64,000 nucleotides of DNA. Origin: Rhizobium bangladeshense. Its GTDB lineage: Bacteria > Pseudomonadota > Alphaproteobacteria > Rhizobiales > Rhizobiaceae. Positions 25,543-35,958 of the stretch are shown piece after piece (the first letter of the stretch is position 1; every line of letters begins with the position of its first letter). A program made the position numbers and the translations under genes. The notes below the pieces were generated by a model. It was given only the letters and a program-made list of their open reading frames with translations, was not told the DNA's origin and made no database searches. The DNA lies in contig NZ_LYPL01000003.1 in assembly GCF_001662075.1 (NCBI RefSeq), positions 248,001 to 312,000 on the forward strand. The letters are read 5' to 3'.

Positions 25543-27338
25543 GGTGTGTCTCCGATACTGGTTGCGGGGAGAGCGACGGTGAAAACCGCGCCGCCCTCGG
25601 GATGGTTCGCGCCGGTCAGCGTTCCACCGAAATGGTGCACGATTTCCGACGAAATGGCCAAGCCGAGCCCAAGGCCCCTGTTGCTTTCCTTGGTCGTGAA
25701 AAACGGCTCGAAGAGGTGTTCGCGCACATGCTCCGGCAGGCCCGGCCCGTTGTCATGGATGTCGATGACGACCCGGGTGTCCTCGCGCCGGGCGCAAAGG
25801 CGGAGCGTCGCTGACGCGGTGCCCTCGATCGCGTCCAGTGCGTTGGCAATGAGGTTGACCATGACCTGCTCCAGGCGGTTGGCATCGCAGAGTGCTATCA
25901 CCTCATCCGCCTCAATCTCGGTAGACACGTTCACGCCCGCGCGGCGCAGGCGCTGGTCGAGCAGGAACAGCGCGTTGTCGACCGCGCGCCGCACGTCGAC
26001 CGCACGCACCGTGCCCGGGGATTTGCGGGCGAAGGACTTGAGCTGGTTGGTGAGCGTGCCCAACCCGTCGACGATGCTGCCGATGCGATCGAGATTGCTT
26101 TCGGCGGTCGCGACATCGCCGCGCCGAAGAAATTTGACCGCGTTGCAGGAGAGCGTGCGCAGCGCCGCCAGAGGCTGGTTTATCTCATGGGCGAGGCCGG
26201 CGGAAATCTGGCCGATCGTGGCCAGCTTGGCGGCATGGACGAGCTCGTCCTGGGCGGCACGCAACGTCCGTGTCCGTTCCTCCACCTTGCGCTCCAGTTC
26301 GTCGTGCGCGCGCTGCAGCGCCTCGCGTGCCCGCAACCTGTCGCGCAGATGCCGCCGCCGTTGGTCGAGCAGCACCAGCACGATGCCGACGAAGGCGCTG
26401 GCGATTGCGGCAAGCGCTGCACGAGTCCAGGCGATCGCGCCGATTTCGTCGGCGGGGGAGAGCACCGTCAGCGACCAGCCGGTCTCGGCCATCGGGGCGG
26501 TCTGCGCCAGAAAATTGCCCGATAGCTTGGAACCGCCGTCCACCTCCGCCGATGGCGCTAACCGCACGAGGGCGGCAGCTTCACCGAAAGCCTCCTCCTG
26601 CCTCAGGCCGAGCGAGGGAAGCGGGCGAGCATTGTATTGCAGGCTGCGGTCGAGCCGCCGGCGTTCTGCATCCGGCAGCGGGCGCAGTGTGGTGAATTTC
26701 CAGGATGGGACGGATGCAAGGATGACGATGCCGTTCTGATCCGTGACGATAACGGGCACCTCGACGGTCGCCCAGGACTGTTCCAACTGTTCGAGGCTGA
26801 CCTTGACCACAGCCACGCCGACGACCCCGCCATTCGCGAGCAAGGGCGAGGAAAGGTAGTAGCCAGGCTCGCCAACCGTCGTGCCGATGCCGAAAAGCCG
26901 TCCGGGCCGGCCCCGTATGGAATCTTTGAAATAGGAGCGATAGGACAGGTCTTCGCCGATGAAGCTGTCCGGCCGGTTCCAGTTGCTGGCGGCGACCACA
27001 TGTCCTTGCCGGTCGAGCAGGTAGATCGAGAGCGTACCCGCCCGCTGGTTCAGCTGCTCAAGATAGCGGTTGACGGTGTCGGTGAGCGGTTTCCCGTGCG
27101 CGATCAGGTCGATTACGTCTCTCTCCAGCCCGAGTGTGGCGGGGAAATAGGCGTACTTGTCGATCTGCCTGTTCAGGCTGGTGGCGTAGAGCTCGAGCCG
27201 CTGCGTTCCCGTTCTTTGCAGTTCGGCAAGCCCCAGGTTCTCGCTGATGCGAAAGCCCGCAATGCCGACGGCAAGCGCCACCGCGACGAGGCCGGGAAGC
27301 AGCAAACCGTATTTGCGAATGAGAGAGGCGATCGACAT
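25539..27338 (-). CDS. dctB: C4-dicarboxylate sensor kinase, DctB type
   Basis: The protein has a membrane helix (residues 9-30), a periplasmic double-PAS-like (PDC) region of about 260 residues with the YFKDSIRGRPGRLFGIGTTVGEPGYYLS segment typical of dicarboxylate sensors, a second helix, a coiled-coil linker, the H-box AHEINQPL and a complete HATPase (DNGPGL, GLGLGLAIS). I start at ATG 27338; a TTG at 27371 only adds an unlikely leader. It phosphorylates the adjacent regulator in response to extracellular dicarboxylate or aspartate (inferred). Confidence 0.88.
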   Translation of the reverse strand: MSIASLIRKYGLLLPGLVAVALAVGIAGFRISENLGLAELQRTGTQRLELYATSLNRQIDKYAYFPATLGLERDVIDLIAHGKPLTDTVNRYLEQLNQRAGTLSIYLLDRQGHVVAASNWNRPDSFIGEDLSYRSYFKDSIRGRPGRLFGIGTTVGEPGYYLSSPLLANGGVVGVAVVKVSLEQLEQSWATVEVPVIVTDQNGIVILASVPSWKFTTLRPLPDAERRRLDRSLQYNARPLPSLGLRQEEAFGEAAALVRLAPSAEVDGGSKLSGNFLAQTAPMAETGWSLTVLSPADEIGAIAWTRAALAAIASAFVGIVLVLLDQRRRHLRDRLRAREALQRAHDELERKVEERTRTLRAAQDELVHAAKLATIGQISAGLAHEINQPLAALRTLSCNAVKFLRRGDVATAESNLDRIGSIVDGLGTLTNQLKSFARKSPGTVRAVDVRRAVDNALFLLDQRLRRAGVNVSTEIEADEVIALCDANRLEQVMVNLIANALDAIEGTASATLRLCARREDTRVVIDIHDNGPGLPEHVREHLFEPFFTTKESNRGLGLGLAISSEIVHHFGGTLTGANHPEGGAVFTVALPATSIGDTP

Positions 27339-27427
27339 AGGAATGAATGGAAGCGGATGCGCACGCCGCAACAGTGTTGTTGATCCGGCTCTCTACCACA
27401 TCCGATGAGGCCGAGCGAGCATGCAGT

Positions 27428-27460
27428 GATCTGCCCGCCTTCTCAACGGGCGGGCAGATC
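27428..27460. terminator. Hairpin between dctA and dctB
   Basis: GATCTGCCCGCC and GGCGGGCAGATC form a perfect 12-bp stem with a 9-base loop. It falls 17 bases after the dctA stop codon, where it would reduce read-through into dctB, or stabilise the dctA message. The U-rich side lies on the opposite strand. Confidence 0.65.
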
Positions 27461-27476
27461 TTTGTCTTGCGCCGGC

Positions 27477-28757
27477 CTATTCGGCCGCGACCAGTCCTTC
27501 GCGCGTGCGCTCTTCCGCTTCGTCAGGAATGTCGAGCGCGTTTTCCCACTTGGCGACGACCGTGGTGGCGATCGCATTGCCGAGCACGTTGGTGGCGGTT
27601 CGCCCCATGTCGAGGAAATGATCGATACCCATGATTAAAAGCACTCCCGCCTCCGGCAGGTTGAACATCGGCAGCACGGCGGCAACGACGACCAGCGCGG
27701 AGCGCGGCACACCGGCGATGCCCTTGCTCGAAACCATGAGCACGAGCAGCATGACGATCTGCTGCTCCATGGTGAGCGGCAGGCCATAAGCCTGGGAGAT
27801 GAACAAGGCGGCAAAGGCCGTATAGATCATCGAGCCGTCGAGGTTGAACGAATAGCCGAGCGGCAGGACGAAACCGATGATGCGCTCCTTGATGCCGAAG
27901 TCTTCCAGCTTCTCCATCACGCGCGGGTAGGCCGCTTCGCTGGAGGCGGTGGAAAAGCCGACGAGCATCGGCTGGCGCACTTCCCGGACTAGGCGGAATA
28001 CGCTTGTCCCGAGCACGAGGAAACCGGCGCCGATCAGCACGGCCCAGAGCACGACGAGCGTCGCGTAGAAGCTGCCGACGAACTTGCCGTAAACCATCAG
28101 GATCCCGAGGCCTTGGACGGTGACGACATTGGCGACGGCGGCAAAGACGCCGACCGGTGCGAAGCGCATCACATAATCCGTCACCTTCAGCATGACCGGG
28201 ACTGCGCCTTCGATCACTTCGATGAGGGCGCGCGCCTTCGTGTCCTTCAGACTACCGAGCGCGAGACCAAAGAACACCGAGAAGACGAGGATCTGCAAGA
28301 TCTCGTTGTTCGCCATCGCTTCGAAGATGTTGCGCGGGAAGACGTGGGTGATGAAGTCCTTGAGATTGAGCGACGACGTCTTCAACTCGGCCGAGGCCGA
28401 TACATCGGGCAGCGGCACGCCGACATTGGCGCCGGGTTGGAAAAGGTTCGCAAAGACGAGGCCGATCGCCAGCGACGCGAGCGAGGCCATCAGGAACCAG
28501 CCGAGCGCCTTGCCGCCGATGCGCCCGACGGTGCGGCCATCGCCCATGCCGGCCATGCCGGCAACGAGGGTCGTGAAAATCAAGGGCGCGATGATCATCT
28601 TGATCAGCCGCAGGAAAATGTCGGTCACCATCGCGAAATAGCCAGCGATGTCTTTCGCCGCGGCCGGGCTGCCCGACAGCACGTTGCAGCCATAGCCGAC
28701 GATGACGCCCAGGATCATTGCGATGACGATCCATGTCGTCTGCTTGTTTATCTTCAT
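27477..28757 (-). CDS. dctA: C4-dicarboxylate/aspartate:cation symporter, DctA family
   Basis: The 426-residue protein is a full DAACS symporter: eight membrane helices, the serine-rich reentrant loop (STASSEAAYPRVMEKLE), YSFNLDGS and GIDHFLDMGRTATNVLGN, which line the substrate site. DctA proteins import succinate, fumarate, malate and aspartate across the inner membrane. AAGGAG precedes the ATG. It lies 63 bases after aspA in the same direction, so uptake and aspartate breakdown are probably co-expressed from the sigma-54 promoter upstream of aspA. Confidence 0.9.
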   Translation of the reverse strand: MKINKQTTWIVIAMILGVIVGYGCNVLSGSPAAAKDIAGYFAMVTDIFLRLIKMIIAPLIFTTLVAGMAGMGDGRTVGRIGGKALGWFLMASLASLAIGLVFANLFQPGANVGVPLPDVSASAELKTSSLNLKDFITHVFPRNIFEAMANNEILQILVFSVFFGLALGSLKDTKARALIEVIEGAVPVMLKVTDYVMRFAPVGVFAAVANVVTVQGLGILMVYGKFVGSFYATLVVLWAVLIGAGFLVLGTSVFRLVREVRQPMLVGFSTASSEAAYPRVMEKLEDFGIKERIIGFVLPLGYSFNLDGSMIYTAFAALFISQAYGLPLTMEQQIVMLLVLMVSSKGIAGVPRSALVVVAAVLPMFNLPEAGVLLIMGIDHFLDMGRTATNVLGNAIATTVVAKWENALDIPDEAEERTREGLVAAE

Positions 28758-28820
28758 AATAGTCTCCTTCCTCCCCCGCCCGGTTCATCCCGGCGGTTTT
28801 TGATCAGCAATTTGGATGGT

Positions 28821-30239
<1,419 letters not shown>

Positions 30240-30295
30240 TTTTGGGCTTGCTCCTCTCCATCCACCCGCTGTCGAGCGGGCTATTGGCTGAAGAG

Positions 30296-30311
30296 AGCAA
30301 CACGTGTGCCA
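30296..30311 (-). promoter_or_regulatory. Sigma-54 (-24/-12) promoter of aspA-dctA
   Basis: Read on the minus strand this is TGGCAC-ACGTG-TTGCT, a full match to the RpoN consensus with correct spacing. Transcription would begin near 30285, about 45 bases before the aspA start codon. A DctD-type activator is encoded in the same module. Confidence 0.88.
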
Positions 30312-30374
30312 ATTGGAACAGGCGCGAGAGCGGCCGCTAAGCCATTGAAGGCGAACTATCTTTGCTTGCCTTGC

Positions 30375-30662
30375 CTAGGACCTTATTCGGATTTCCGGAT
30401 AGAAGAGGGGCGAGCGCGTTTGGAAATCCGAATGAGCTCGCCGTCGGCCAAAATTATCAGGGCTCGACATCATGACGTCCCGCCAGCAAAAACACGACTG
30501 GCGCTCGCGCTTCGCGATATCGGGCGCGCCCATCTTCCTGCCGCAATGGTGGCAGAACCCCGAAATGCGCCGGAATGTGCCACCGCCGGTCTCAACAAGA
30601 GCGAAGCCCAGCACCCACCGGCCCGCGCACAGTTTTTCAATCGCCTTGGAGCTGCGAGACAT
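30375..30662 (-). CDS. Possible small Cys-rich protein, doubtful
   Basis: A 95-codon frame reads through this gap with a metal-site-like middle (GFCHHCGRKMG, then SCFCWRD). Its ATG lies inside the IS-end repeat, it has no good ribosome site and its 3' part overlaps the inverted repeat at 30385-30433, so it may be a truncated gene fragment or chance. Apart from this and the promoter sites, the 463 bases between aspA and the iron ABC ATPase hold nothing I can name. Confidence 0.25.
   Translation of the reverse strand: MSRSSKAIEKLCAGRWVLGFALVETGGGTFRRISGFCHHCGRKMGAPDIAKRERQSCFCWRDVMMSSPDNFGRRRAHSDFQTRSPLFYPEIRIRS
30385..30433. promoter_or_regulatory. Inverted repeat, candidate upstream activator site for DctD
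   Basis: ATTCGGATTTCC (30385-30396) and GGAAATCCGAAT (30422-30433) are exact inverted copies, centred about 105 and 142 bases upstream of the predicted transcript start. This is the usual distance for bacterial enhancer-binding protein sites. Confidence 0.6.
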
Positions 30663-30706
30663 CCGAAACGCAGGATATGGGTCAACCTAAATGCAAAACG
30701 GTCTAG
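30659..30706 (+). repeat. IS630 right-end copy 2 (48-bp direct repeat)
   Basis: Identical to 24018-24065 and in the same orientation. Only the last codons of the transposase (IRNAGYGST) and the terminal bases remain; sequence to the left is unrelated to the element. The TA target lies at 30704-30705. Confidence 0.9.
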
Positions 30707-31506
30707 AGGCCATGGTCGTCTCGCTGAAGCCGCATCAGCTCGACATCGAAATGCGGCGGGCTGTCGGGCGCGACCTGGACGAAACGGCCTCTGACGCGGA
30801 AGATTTCCTGGATCAGCCCGCGTTCGGCAAGCTCCCCAGGGGCGCCGTCGAATCGGAGCTCGCCTCTTTCGAGCAGCGAGATGCGGTCGCTGACGGCGAC
30901 GGCCTGGTTGATGTCGTGGATCGCCATGACGACGGTCACGCCCTTTTCCCGGCTCAGCCGATGCACGAGGTCGAGCACCTCGACCTGATAGCCGATATCG
31001 AGAAAGGAGGTCGGCTCATCGAGCAGCAGGATCTCCGCCTCCTGGGCGAGAGCGGCCGATATCCAGGCCCTTTGCCGCTCGCCGCCGGACAGTTCCCGAA
31101 GGCTGCGGTCGGCGAGCCCGGACAGGCCGGTACTTTCGAGCGCCCATTCGATCGCGTCTTCGTCACGCCTGTCATAGGAGCGGAACAAGCCGACATGCGG
31201 ATAGCGGCCCTGGCGCACGAGCTGGGCGACGGTCATTTCGTCGGGCGCGGTCGGTTGCTGCGGCAGGAAGGCGAGCCTCTTCGCCAGCATGCGGCGCGAC
31301 ATGGAGGCGACGGCAACGCCGCCGAGCGACGCCCTGCCCCCGGCCGGCCGGATCAGCCCGGCCAGCGCATGCAGCGCCGTGCTCTTGCCCGAGCCGTTCG
31401 GGCCGATCAGCGCGCGGATCTCGCCCTTCTCGAGCGAAAGACTGAAACCGTTTAAGGCCTTTCGCTTGTTGTACATCACCGAGAGGTCGGAACAGGACAA
31501 TGGCAT
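30703..31506 (-). CDS. Iron/siderophore ABC transporter ATPase, FecE type
   Basis: The 267-residue protein carries Walker A (GPNGSGKST), the signature LSGGERQRAWIS, Walker B (ILLLDEPTSFLD) and the switch His (MAIHD), and fits the FecE/FhuC/HmuV group. It energises the two FecCD-type permeases encoded just upstream. Its stop codon is built across the junction with the IS630 remnant, so the last residues may differ from the ancestral protein, though all catalytic motifs are complete. Confidence 0.87.
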   Translation of the reverse strand: MPLSCSDLSVMYNKRKALNGFSLSLEKGEIRALIGPNGSGKSTALHALAGLIRPAGGRASLGGVAVASMSRRMLAKRLAFLPQQPTAPDEMTVAQLVRQGRYPHVGLFRSYDRRDEDAIEWALESTGLSGLADRSLRELSGGERQRAWISAALAQEAEILLLDEPTSFLDIGYQVEVLDLVHRLSREKGVTVVMAIHDINQAVAVSDRISLLERGELRFDGAPGELAERGLIQEIFRVRGRFVQVAPDSPPHFDVELMRLQRDDHGL

Positions 31507-31513
31507 TTCGGCC

Positions 31514-32551
31514 TCACATGGTTTTGCGCAGCAGCGCGAGCAGGAGCGGCACGCCGAAGACGGCCGTGACGACGCCGATCGGGATTTCCTCGGCTTGGCC
31601 GAGCAGCCGGCCGATGAGATCGCCGAGCGTAACGATGACGGCGCCGAGCACGATCGTCAGCACCAGCGCCAGCATGAAATTCCGTCCCGCCAGGAAACGG
31701 GCAAGATGCGGCACGACGAGGCCGATGAAAACGACAGGGCCGACCGCGCCGACCGCACTCGCCGCAAGTGCAGAGGATACGATCAGCACGACCGAGAACT
31801 GCCTGCGATAGCCGAGGCCGAAGGAGCGTGCGACGGATGCATCGAACTGCAGCAGCGTCAGCGGCCGGTAGATGACCGGCAGCATGGCGAGCCCGGCAAT
31901 GGTGAAGGGCAGCAGGAAGAGTGCGTGATCCCAGCTGCGGGCGTAAAGGCTGCCCGACAGCCATTCGAGGATGATCTCGATGCGGGCCGATCCCCAACCG
32001 GCGATGAGGCCGATCGCCACTGCATGCAGCACGGCCCCGACCGCCACGCCGCAAAGCGTAATGCGCAGCGCACTGAGGCCAAGGCGAAAAGCCAGGAGAT
32101 AGATGACGCCGCCGGCGAGCAGGCCGCCGGCAAGCCCCGCCGCCGGCAGCCATGCGACCGGCAGCTCGGCAAGCGTGTTCGAGCCCGGCTCGAAGATATA
32201 GACGGTGAAGAGCAGGAAGATCGTCACCGACAGCGTCGCCCCTTGCGACACGCCCATCAGCGACGGATCGGCCAGCGGATTGCGGGTGATGGTCTGCAGC
32301 AGATGTCCCGCCAGCGAAAAATGAATGCCGGCCAGAATGCCGGTGGCGATGCGCGGCAGCCGGATATCGAGAATGATCAGCCGCGCCTCCGCCGAGCCGC
32401 CGCCGGTCAGAACGGCCGCGACTTCGGCCATCGGAATATCGGCAACGCCGAGAAAGATCGCCGCCGCCAGCGACATGACCGCCAACACAGCAAGCATAGC
32501 GGCCATGCCGAAGCCTGGCGAAGCAGCCGATGTCGATGCCGGGACGCTCAT
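31514..32551 (-). CDS. Iron/siderophore ABC permease, FecCD family (second subunit)
   Basis: The 345-residue protein has about nine to ten membrane helices and FecCD motifs (RLPRIATGILAGIHFSLAGHLLQTITRNPLADPSLMGVSQGA; GPVVFIGLVVPHLAR). It overlaps the preceding permease gene by four bases and lies seven bases before the ATPase, so it belongs to the same operon. It pairs with the other permease to form the channel. Confidence 0.87.
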   Translation of the reverse strand: MSVPASTSAASPGFGMAAMLAVLAVMSLAAAIFLGVADIPMAEVAAVLTGGGSAEARLIILDIRLPRIATGILAGIHFSLAGHLLQTITRNPLADPSLMGVSQGATLSVTIFLLFTVYIFEPGSNTLAELPVAWLPAAGLAGGLLAGGVIYLLAFRLGLSALRITLCGVAVGAVLHAVAIGLIAGWGSARIEIILEWLSGSLYARSWDHALFLLPFTIAGLAMLPVIYRPLTLLQFDASVARSFGLGYRRQFSVVLIVSSALAASAVGAVGPVVFIGLVVPHLARFLAGRNFMLALVLTIVLGAVIVTLGDLIGRLLGQAEEIPIGVVTAVFGVPLLLALLRKTM

Positions 32552-33552
32552 CGTGCCTCACCCGCAAGGCTCAGCCGCCCACGCTGGACGAGATAGATGA
32601 AAACAGGACCGCCAAGCAGCGCGGTGACGATACCGACGGGCAGTTCGCGCGGGATAGCGATGCTGCGCGCCAAGACGTCGGCGACGGTGACGATCAGCGC
32701 GCCGAAGGCAGCACAGAGCCCGATCTCCCATCCCGTGCCGCGCGGTCTGAGGAGCCGGGCGATGTGGGGAGCGGCCAGCCCCACGAAGGCGACCGATCCG
32801 GCGACCGGCGCGACGCCGGCGACCGGAAGGACGGCGAGGATAAGAATGAGCGGCTTCCACAGGCCGAGTTGCAGGCCCATGCCGGCCGCCGCATGATCGC
32901 TCAGCGTGAACATGGCGATGACGCGCCGCAGAAGCAGCGCGCCGACGACGCCGGCGATCGTCCAGGGCAGCATGTAAAAGAGATGCGACCAGGTGCGCCC
33001 CTGGAAACCGCCGGCAAGCCAGAAGAGCAGCGACGCCGATTGCGGGCCAGTCAAGAGCAGCACATAAGTGGTGATCGCACTCAGGAAGAGCGAGACGCTG
33101 ACGCCGCCGAGCGCAAGCTGCAGCGGCCGCCCCTGCCCGCCATGCGACACCCAGAACGTCACCGAGGCTGCCGCAAGCCCGCCGGCAAGGCCGATGAAGG
33201 GATAATAGGCCGGCGATATCCAGGGCAGGAAGACGAAACAGCAGACGATCGGCGCGACCGCCCCCGATGTGACGCCGGTGATGCCGGGATCGGCCAGCGG
33301 ATTGCGCGTTAGCGTCTGCAGCACATAGCCGGAAACGGCAAGGCCCGCGCCGCCGGCAGCCGCCGTCAGGCTGCGCGGCAGGCGCAGCGTCCAGACGAGG
33401 ATGGATTCGATCTTGCCATCGGGCGCCAAAAGCACGCGGATGGCGGTCTCGGCCGACAGCGTCTTGGCGCCGATCAGCAAGCCGAACATCGCCGCCACAA
33501 CGGCGGCGATGACGATGAGCCCGATGGCCAGGAATGATTGCCGGGAGCTCAT
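32548..33552 (-). CDS. Iron/siderophore ABC permease, FecCD family (first subunit)
   Basis: Membrane helices and motifs (LRLPRSLTAAAGGAGLAVSGYVLQTLTRNPLADPGITGVTSGA; GSVAFVGLAAPHIARLLRP) match the FecCD family. I take the ATG at 33552 (MSSRQSF); a GTG at 33567 would bring it within five bases of the binding-protein stop. The substrate group is ferric siderophore, dicitrate or haem; the sequence alone does not say which. Confidence 0.85.
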   Translation of the reverse strand: MSSRQSFLAIGLIVIAAVVAAMFGLLIGAKTLSAETAIRVLLAPDGKIESILVWTLRLPRSLTAAAGGAGLAVSGYVLQTLTRNPLADPGITGVTSGAVAPIVCCFVFLPWISPAYYPFIGLAGGLAAASVTFWVSHGGQGRPLQLALGGVSVSLFLSAITTYVLLLTGPQSASLLFWLAGGFQGRTWSHLFYMLPWTIAGVVGALLLRRVIAMFTLSDHAAAGMGLQLGLWKPLILILAVLPVAGVAPVAGSVAFVGLAAPHIARLLRPRGTGWEIGLCAAFGALIVTVADVLARSIAIPRELPVGIVTALLGGPVFIYLVQRGRLSLAGEAR

Positions 33553-33571
33553 CGCCGGTCTTGTCACTGGC

Positions 33572-34537
33572 TTAGTTCTGCAGGTCGGCCGGGATCAGCT
33601 TGGCAGCTTCCGCCTTGACGTCGACGGCCGGGAACGTGTCGGGATAGAGGTAGTGTGCGGCCTCGCGCAGCACGATCTCGCGGGCGATCGGACCATTGGT
33701 CTCGACCCACTGGTCGCCGACATAAAAGACCCGGTTGTTCTTGACGGCCGACAGCTGCGACCAGATCGGGTTGCTTTCGTGCGGGCGATCCGGGCCGGAA
33801 TCGTAGACGAAGATCACTTCCGGGTCCTTCTCCAGCATGGTTTCGAGGCTGAGGTCGATGCCGAACTCGCCGCCCGGGGTCTTCGGGCCGGGAACATTGT
33901 CGCCGCCGATCGCAGCGACGATCGAGGCCGAGGTGTTTTCCGTGTGGAAGGCGAAAGGTGTCGCGCCGCCCCACATGATCAGGAAGCGCGGATGCACGTC
34001 CTTCGGCGCCTTGGCGGCGAATTCTGCCAGATGCTTGCGGAAATCGGCGTTCAGCTGCTCGCCGCGCTCGGGCTTGCCGAGCAGCTTGGAAAGGGCGGCG
34101 GTCTCGCTGTAGCTCTCTTCGAGCAGCTCCATATTATAGGCGACGTAGGGCGCGATGTTCTGAAGCTGCGCGGCATTGCCGACCGTATAGCGGCGGATCG
34201 CGATGATGAGGTCAGGTTTGGCCTCGGAGAGAAGCTCGAGATTGGGCTTGGCGCGCTGGCCGATCTGCTTCATCCCGGCAGTCAGCCCCAGCAGGAAAGC
34301 GGGCTCGCGGCCTGCCGTCATATAGGTGCTGGCGACCGGCTTGATGCCGAGCGCCAAAGCGACATCATCGGCGAAATAGGATATCGAGGCAATGCGTTTC
34401 GGCTGCGCCGGGACTTCGACGGTCACGCCGCGGTCGTCGACGATCGAGACTTTCTTGTCTTCGGCCTGAGCGACTGCGGCCAACAGCATTGCAGACGCCC
34501 CCAGCACGGGGAAAAATTTGCGCATATATCGAGTCAT
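33572..34537 (-). CDS. Iron/siderophore ABC periplasmic binding protein
   Basis: A signal peptide (MTRYMRKFFPVLGASAMLLAAVAQA) precedes a class III helical-backbone binding fold beginning VSIVDDRGVTVEVPAQPKRIASISYFADD. It captures the ferric complex in the periplasm. The start at 34537 is preferred over a GTG at 34561. It heads the four-gene operon. I found no exact TGA-N9-TCA RirA box upstream, so iron control is assumed rather than seen. Confidence 0.84.
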   Translation of the reverse strand: MTRYMRKFFPVLGASAMLLAAVAQAEDKKVSIVDDRGVTVEVPAQPKRIASISYFADDVALALGIKPVASTYMTAGREPAFLLGLTAGMKQIGQRAKPNLELLSEAKPDLIIAIRRYTVGNAAQLQNIAPYVAYNMELLEESYSETAALSKLLGKPERGEQLNADFRKHLAEFAAKAPKDVHPRFLIMWGGATPFAFHTENTSASIVAAIGGDNVPGPKTPGGEFGIDLSLETMLEKDPEVIFVYDSGPDRPHESNPIWSQLSAVKNNRVFYVGDQWVETNGPIAREIVLREAAHYLYPDTFPAVDVKAEAAKLIPADLQN

Positions 34538-34683
34538 GTTTGCCCCATTCGATGTGCGCACAGGCTTTAGCCAAAAAAGAGGAGTTTCACAATCATGATT
34601 CTTGCCGGAGTTTTACGAAGCGGAGAAAGCCGCGGCCGGGAGTAACCCCGCATCTGCGCCTTTCGGCAGCATCAGCGCTGAGG

Positions 34684-35778
34684 TCAATTCTCGGGCAGGG
34701 TGAATACCGCGCAAGGATCGGCGATGCCGCGCAAGGCGTGCTCTCCGAGTGGCACGAGCGCCGCTGTCGTGTTCGCCGCCACCGCCCCGGAGATCAGCAC
34801 GCTGCGGCCGAGCGGCTTGCAGAGCCCCTCCAGCCGGCTGACAAGATTGACGGCGGGGCCGATGGCGGTGAAATCCAGCCGGTCGGCCGCACCAATGTTG
34901 CCCCACAGGATTTCGCCGAAATGCAGCGCGGCGCCGAAAGGCAGCGGCGCCAGCCCCTGCCCCTGGCGAACGTGGTCGAGATGGGTCATGCCGGCCCGGC
35001 TGGCGGCGATGGCCCGGAGCGCCGCCTCGCAGGCATCGCGGTCGCCTTGCGCCTTACCCGCCGCAGGCGTGACGGGGAAGATCGCCAGTACGCCGTCGCC
35101 GATGAATTTCAGCACCTCGCCGCCGAAGGCGTGCACGGCGCCGGCGACGCGGTCGAACCAGTCATCGAGCGTTGCGATCATCGCGTGCGGCTCCGTCACC
35201 TCGGAGAGTGCGGTGAAGTCGCGCAGGTCGGCGCAGAGAAGCGCCGCGCGGATGGTTTCTCCGGTGCCGCGGGCAAGTGCCCCGGCCTGCACCCGCGCCG
35301 CGCTGCGCCGGCCGAGATAGGCCTCGAGGAGGGCTGCCCGCGCCTCCCGCGCCGCGAGTGCGGCAAGCGGCGCTGCGGCAAACCGCGCCACCTCGCGCAG
35401 ACGGTCCGCCTCGGCCGCGCCGAAAGCGTCCACCGCCGCTCCATTGCCCATGCCCGCCCAGCCAAGCACCGGGCTGTCCTGTGACGGACCGATCTGTTGC
35501 TCCCATACCGGCCCGAGCCCGGCCAGCCACTCACGGCCGGCCTCGACGGGCGGGGCCGCAGCGAAAGCGAGCGCCTCGATGACGGCTCCGGTCTCCGCCC
35601 GCCACAGCCAAGTGCGCCGCGCGATGATCGGATGCGGCACCGAAAGCGTCAGCGCGCCGCCGGCAAGCGGCAGACCATCGCAAAGCAGCCGGCGTCCGAG
35701 CTCGGCCAGGAACCGTTCGGGACCGGGCGCGGCAGCGGCCTCGTCAACCAGCCAGGCAAGGGAGGAAGGCAGATCCAT
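34684..35778 (-). CDS. Soluble class III adenylate/guanylate cyclase
   Basis: An N-terminal region of about 190 residues with no membrane helix or known sensor is followed by a class III cyclase domain: metal-binding LLCADLRDFT, LKFIGDGVLAIFP and the transition-state pair in DFTAIGPAVNLVSRLEG. All catalytic positions appear present. It makes a cyclic nucleotide, most likely cAMP, in the cytoplasm in answer to an unknown cue. It lies 146 bases upstream of the iron operon on the same strand, which may be coincidence. Confidence 0.83.
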   Translation of the reverse strand: MDLPSSLAWLVDEAAAAPGPERFLAELGRRLLCDGLPLAGGALTLSVPHPIIARRTWLWRAETGAVIEALAFAAAPPVEAGREWLAGLGPVWEQQIGPSQDSPVLGWAGMGNGAAVDAFGAAEADRLREVARFAAAPLAALAAREARAALLEAYLGRRSAARVQAGALARGTGETIRAALLCADLRDFTALSEVTEPHAMIATLDDWFDRVAGAVHAFGGEVLKFIGDGVLAIFPVTPAAGKAQGDRDACEAALRAIAASRAGMTHLDHVRQGQGLAPLPFGAALHFGEILWGNIGAADRLDFTAIGPAVNLVSRLEGLCKPLGRSVLISGAVAANTTAALVPLGEHALRGIADPCAVFTLPEN

Positions 35779-35958
35779 GACTCAGGATGACATCGCCCGG
35801 AGGCGTCCGCAAGCGGACGGTTGCGCGCCGGCGGCTCTTGCCAAAAACAGTGTCGAAAATCCGCAACCGCGGTGGAAAGCAGAAAAATAACACTTTAAAC
35901 TTGCGCTGCTTTGATTCCACGATAATGTCGGGTCATCATCCGCGATTGAGGGGTTGCG

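Noticed and set aside
25123..26739. 538-codon frame opposite dctB and dctD
   Set aside because: Low-complexity Arg/Ser composition, shadow of two well-identified genes.
27339..27371. TTG at 27371 as the dctB start
   Set aside because: No ribosome site; the ATG at 27338 begins directly before the first membrane helix.
34538..34610. RirA-type iron box upstream of the iron binding protein
   Set aside because: A TGA-N9-TCC sequence is close to, but not, TGA-N9-TCA; not enough to claim.
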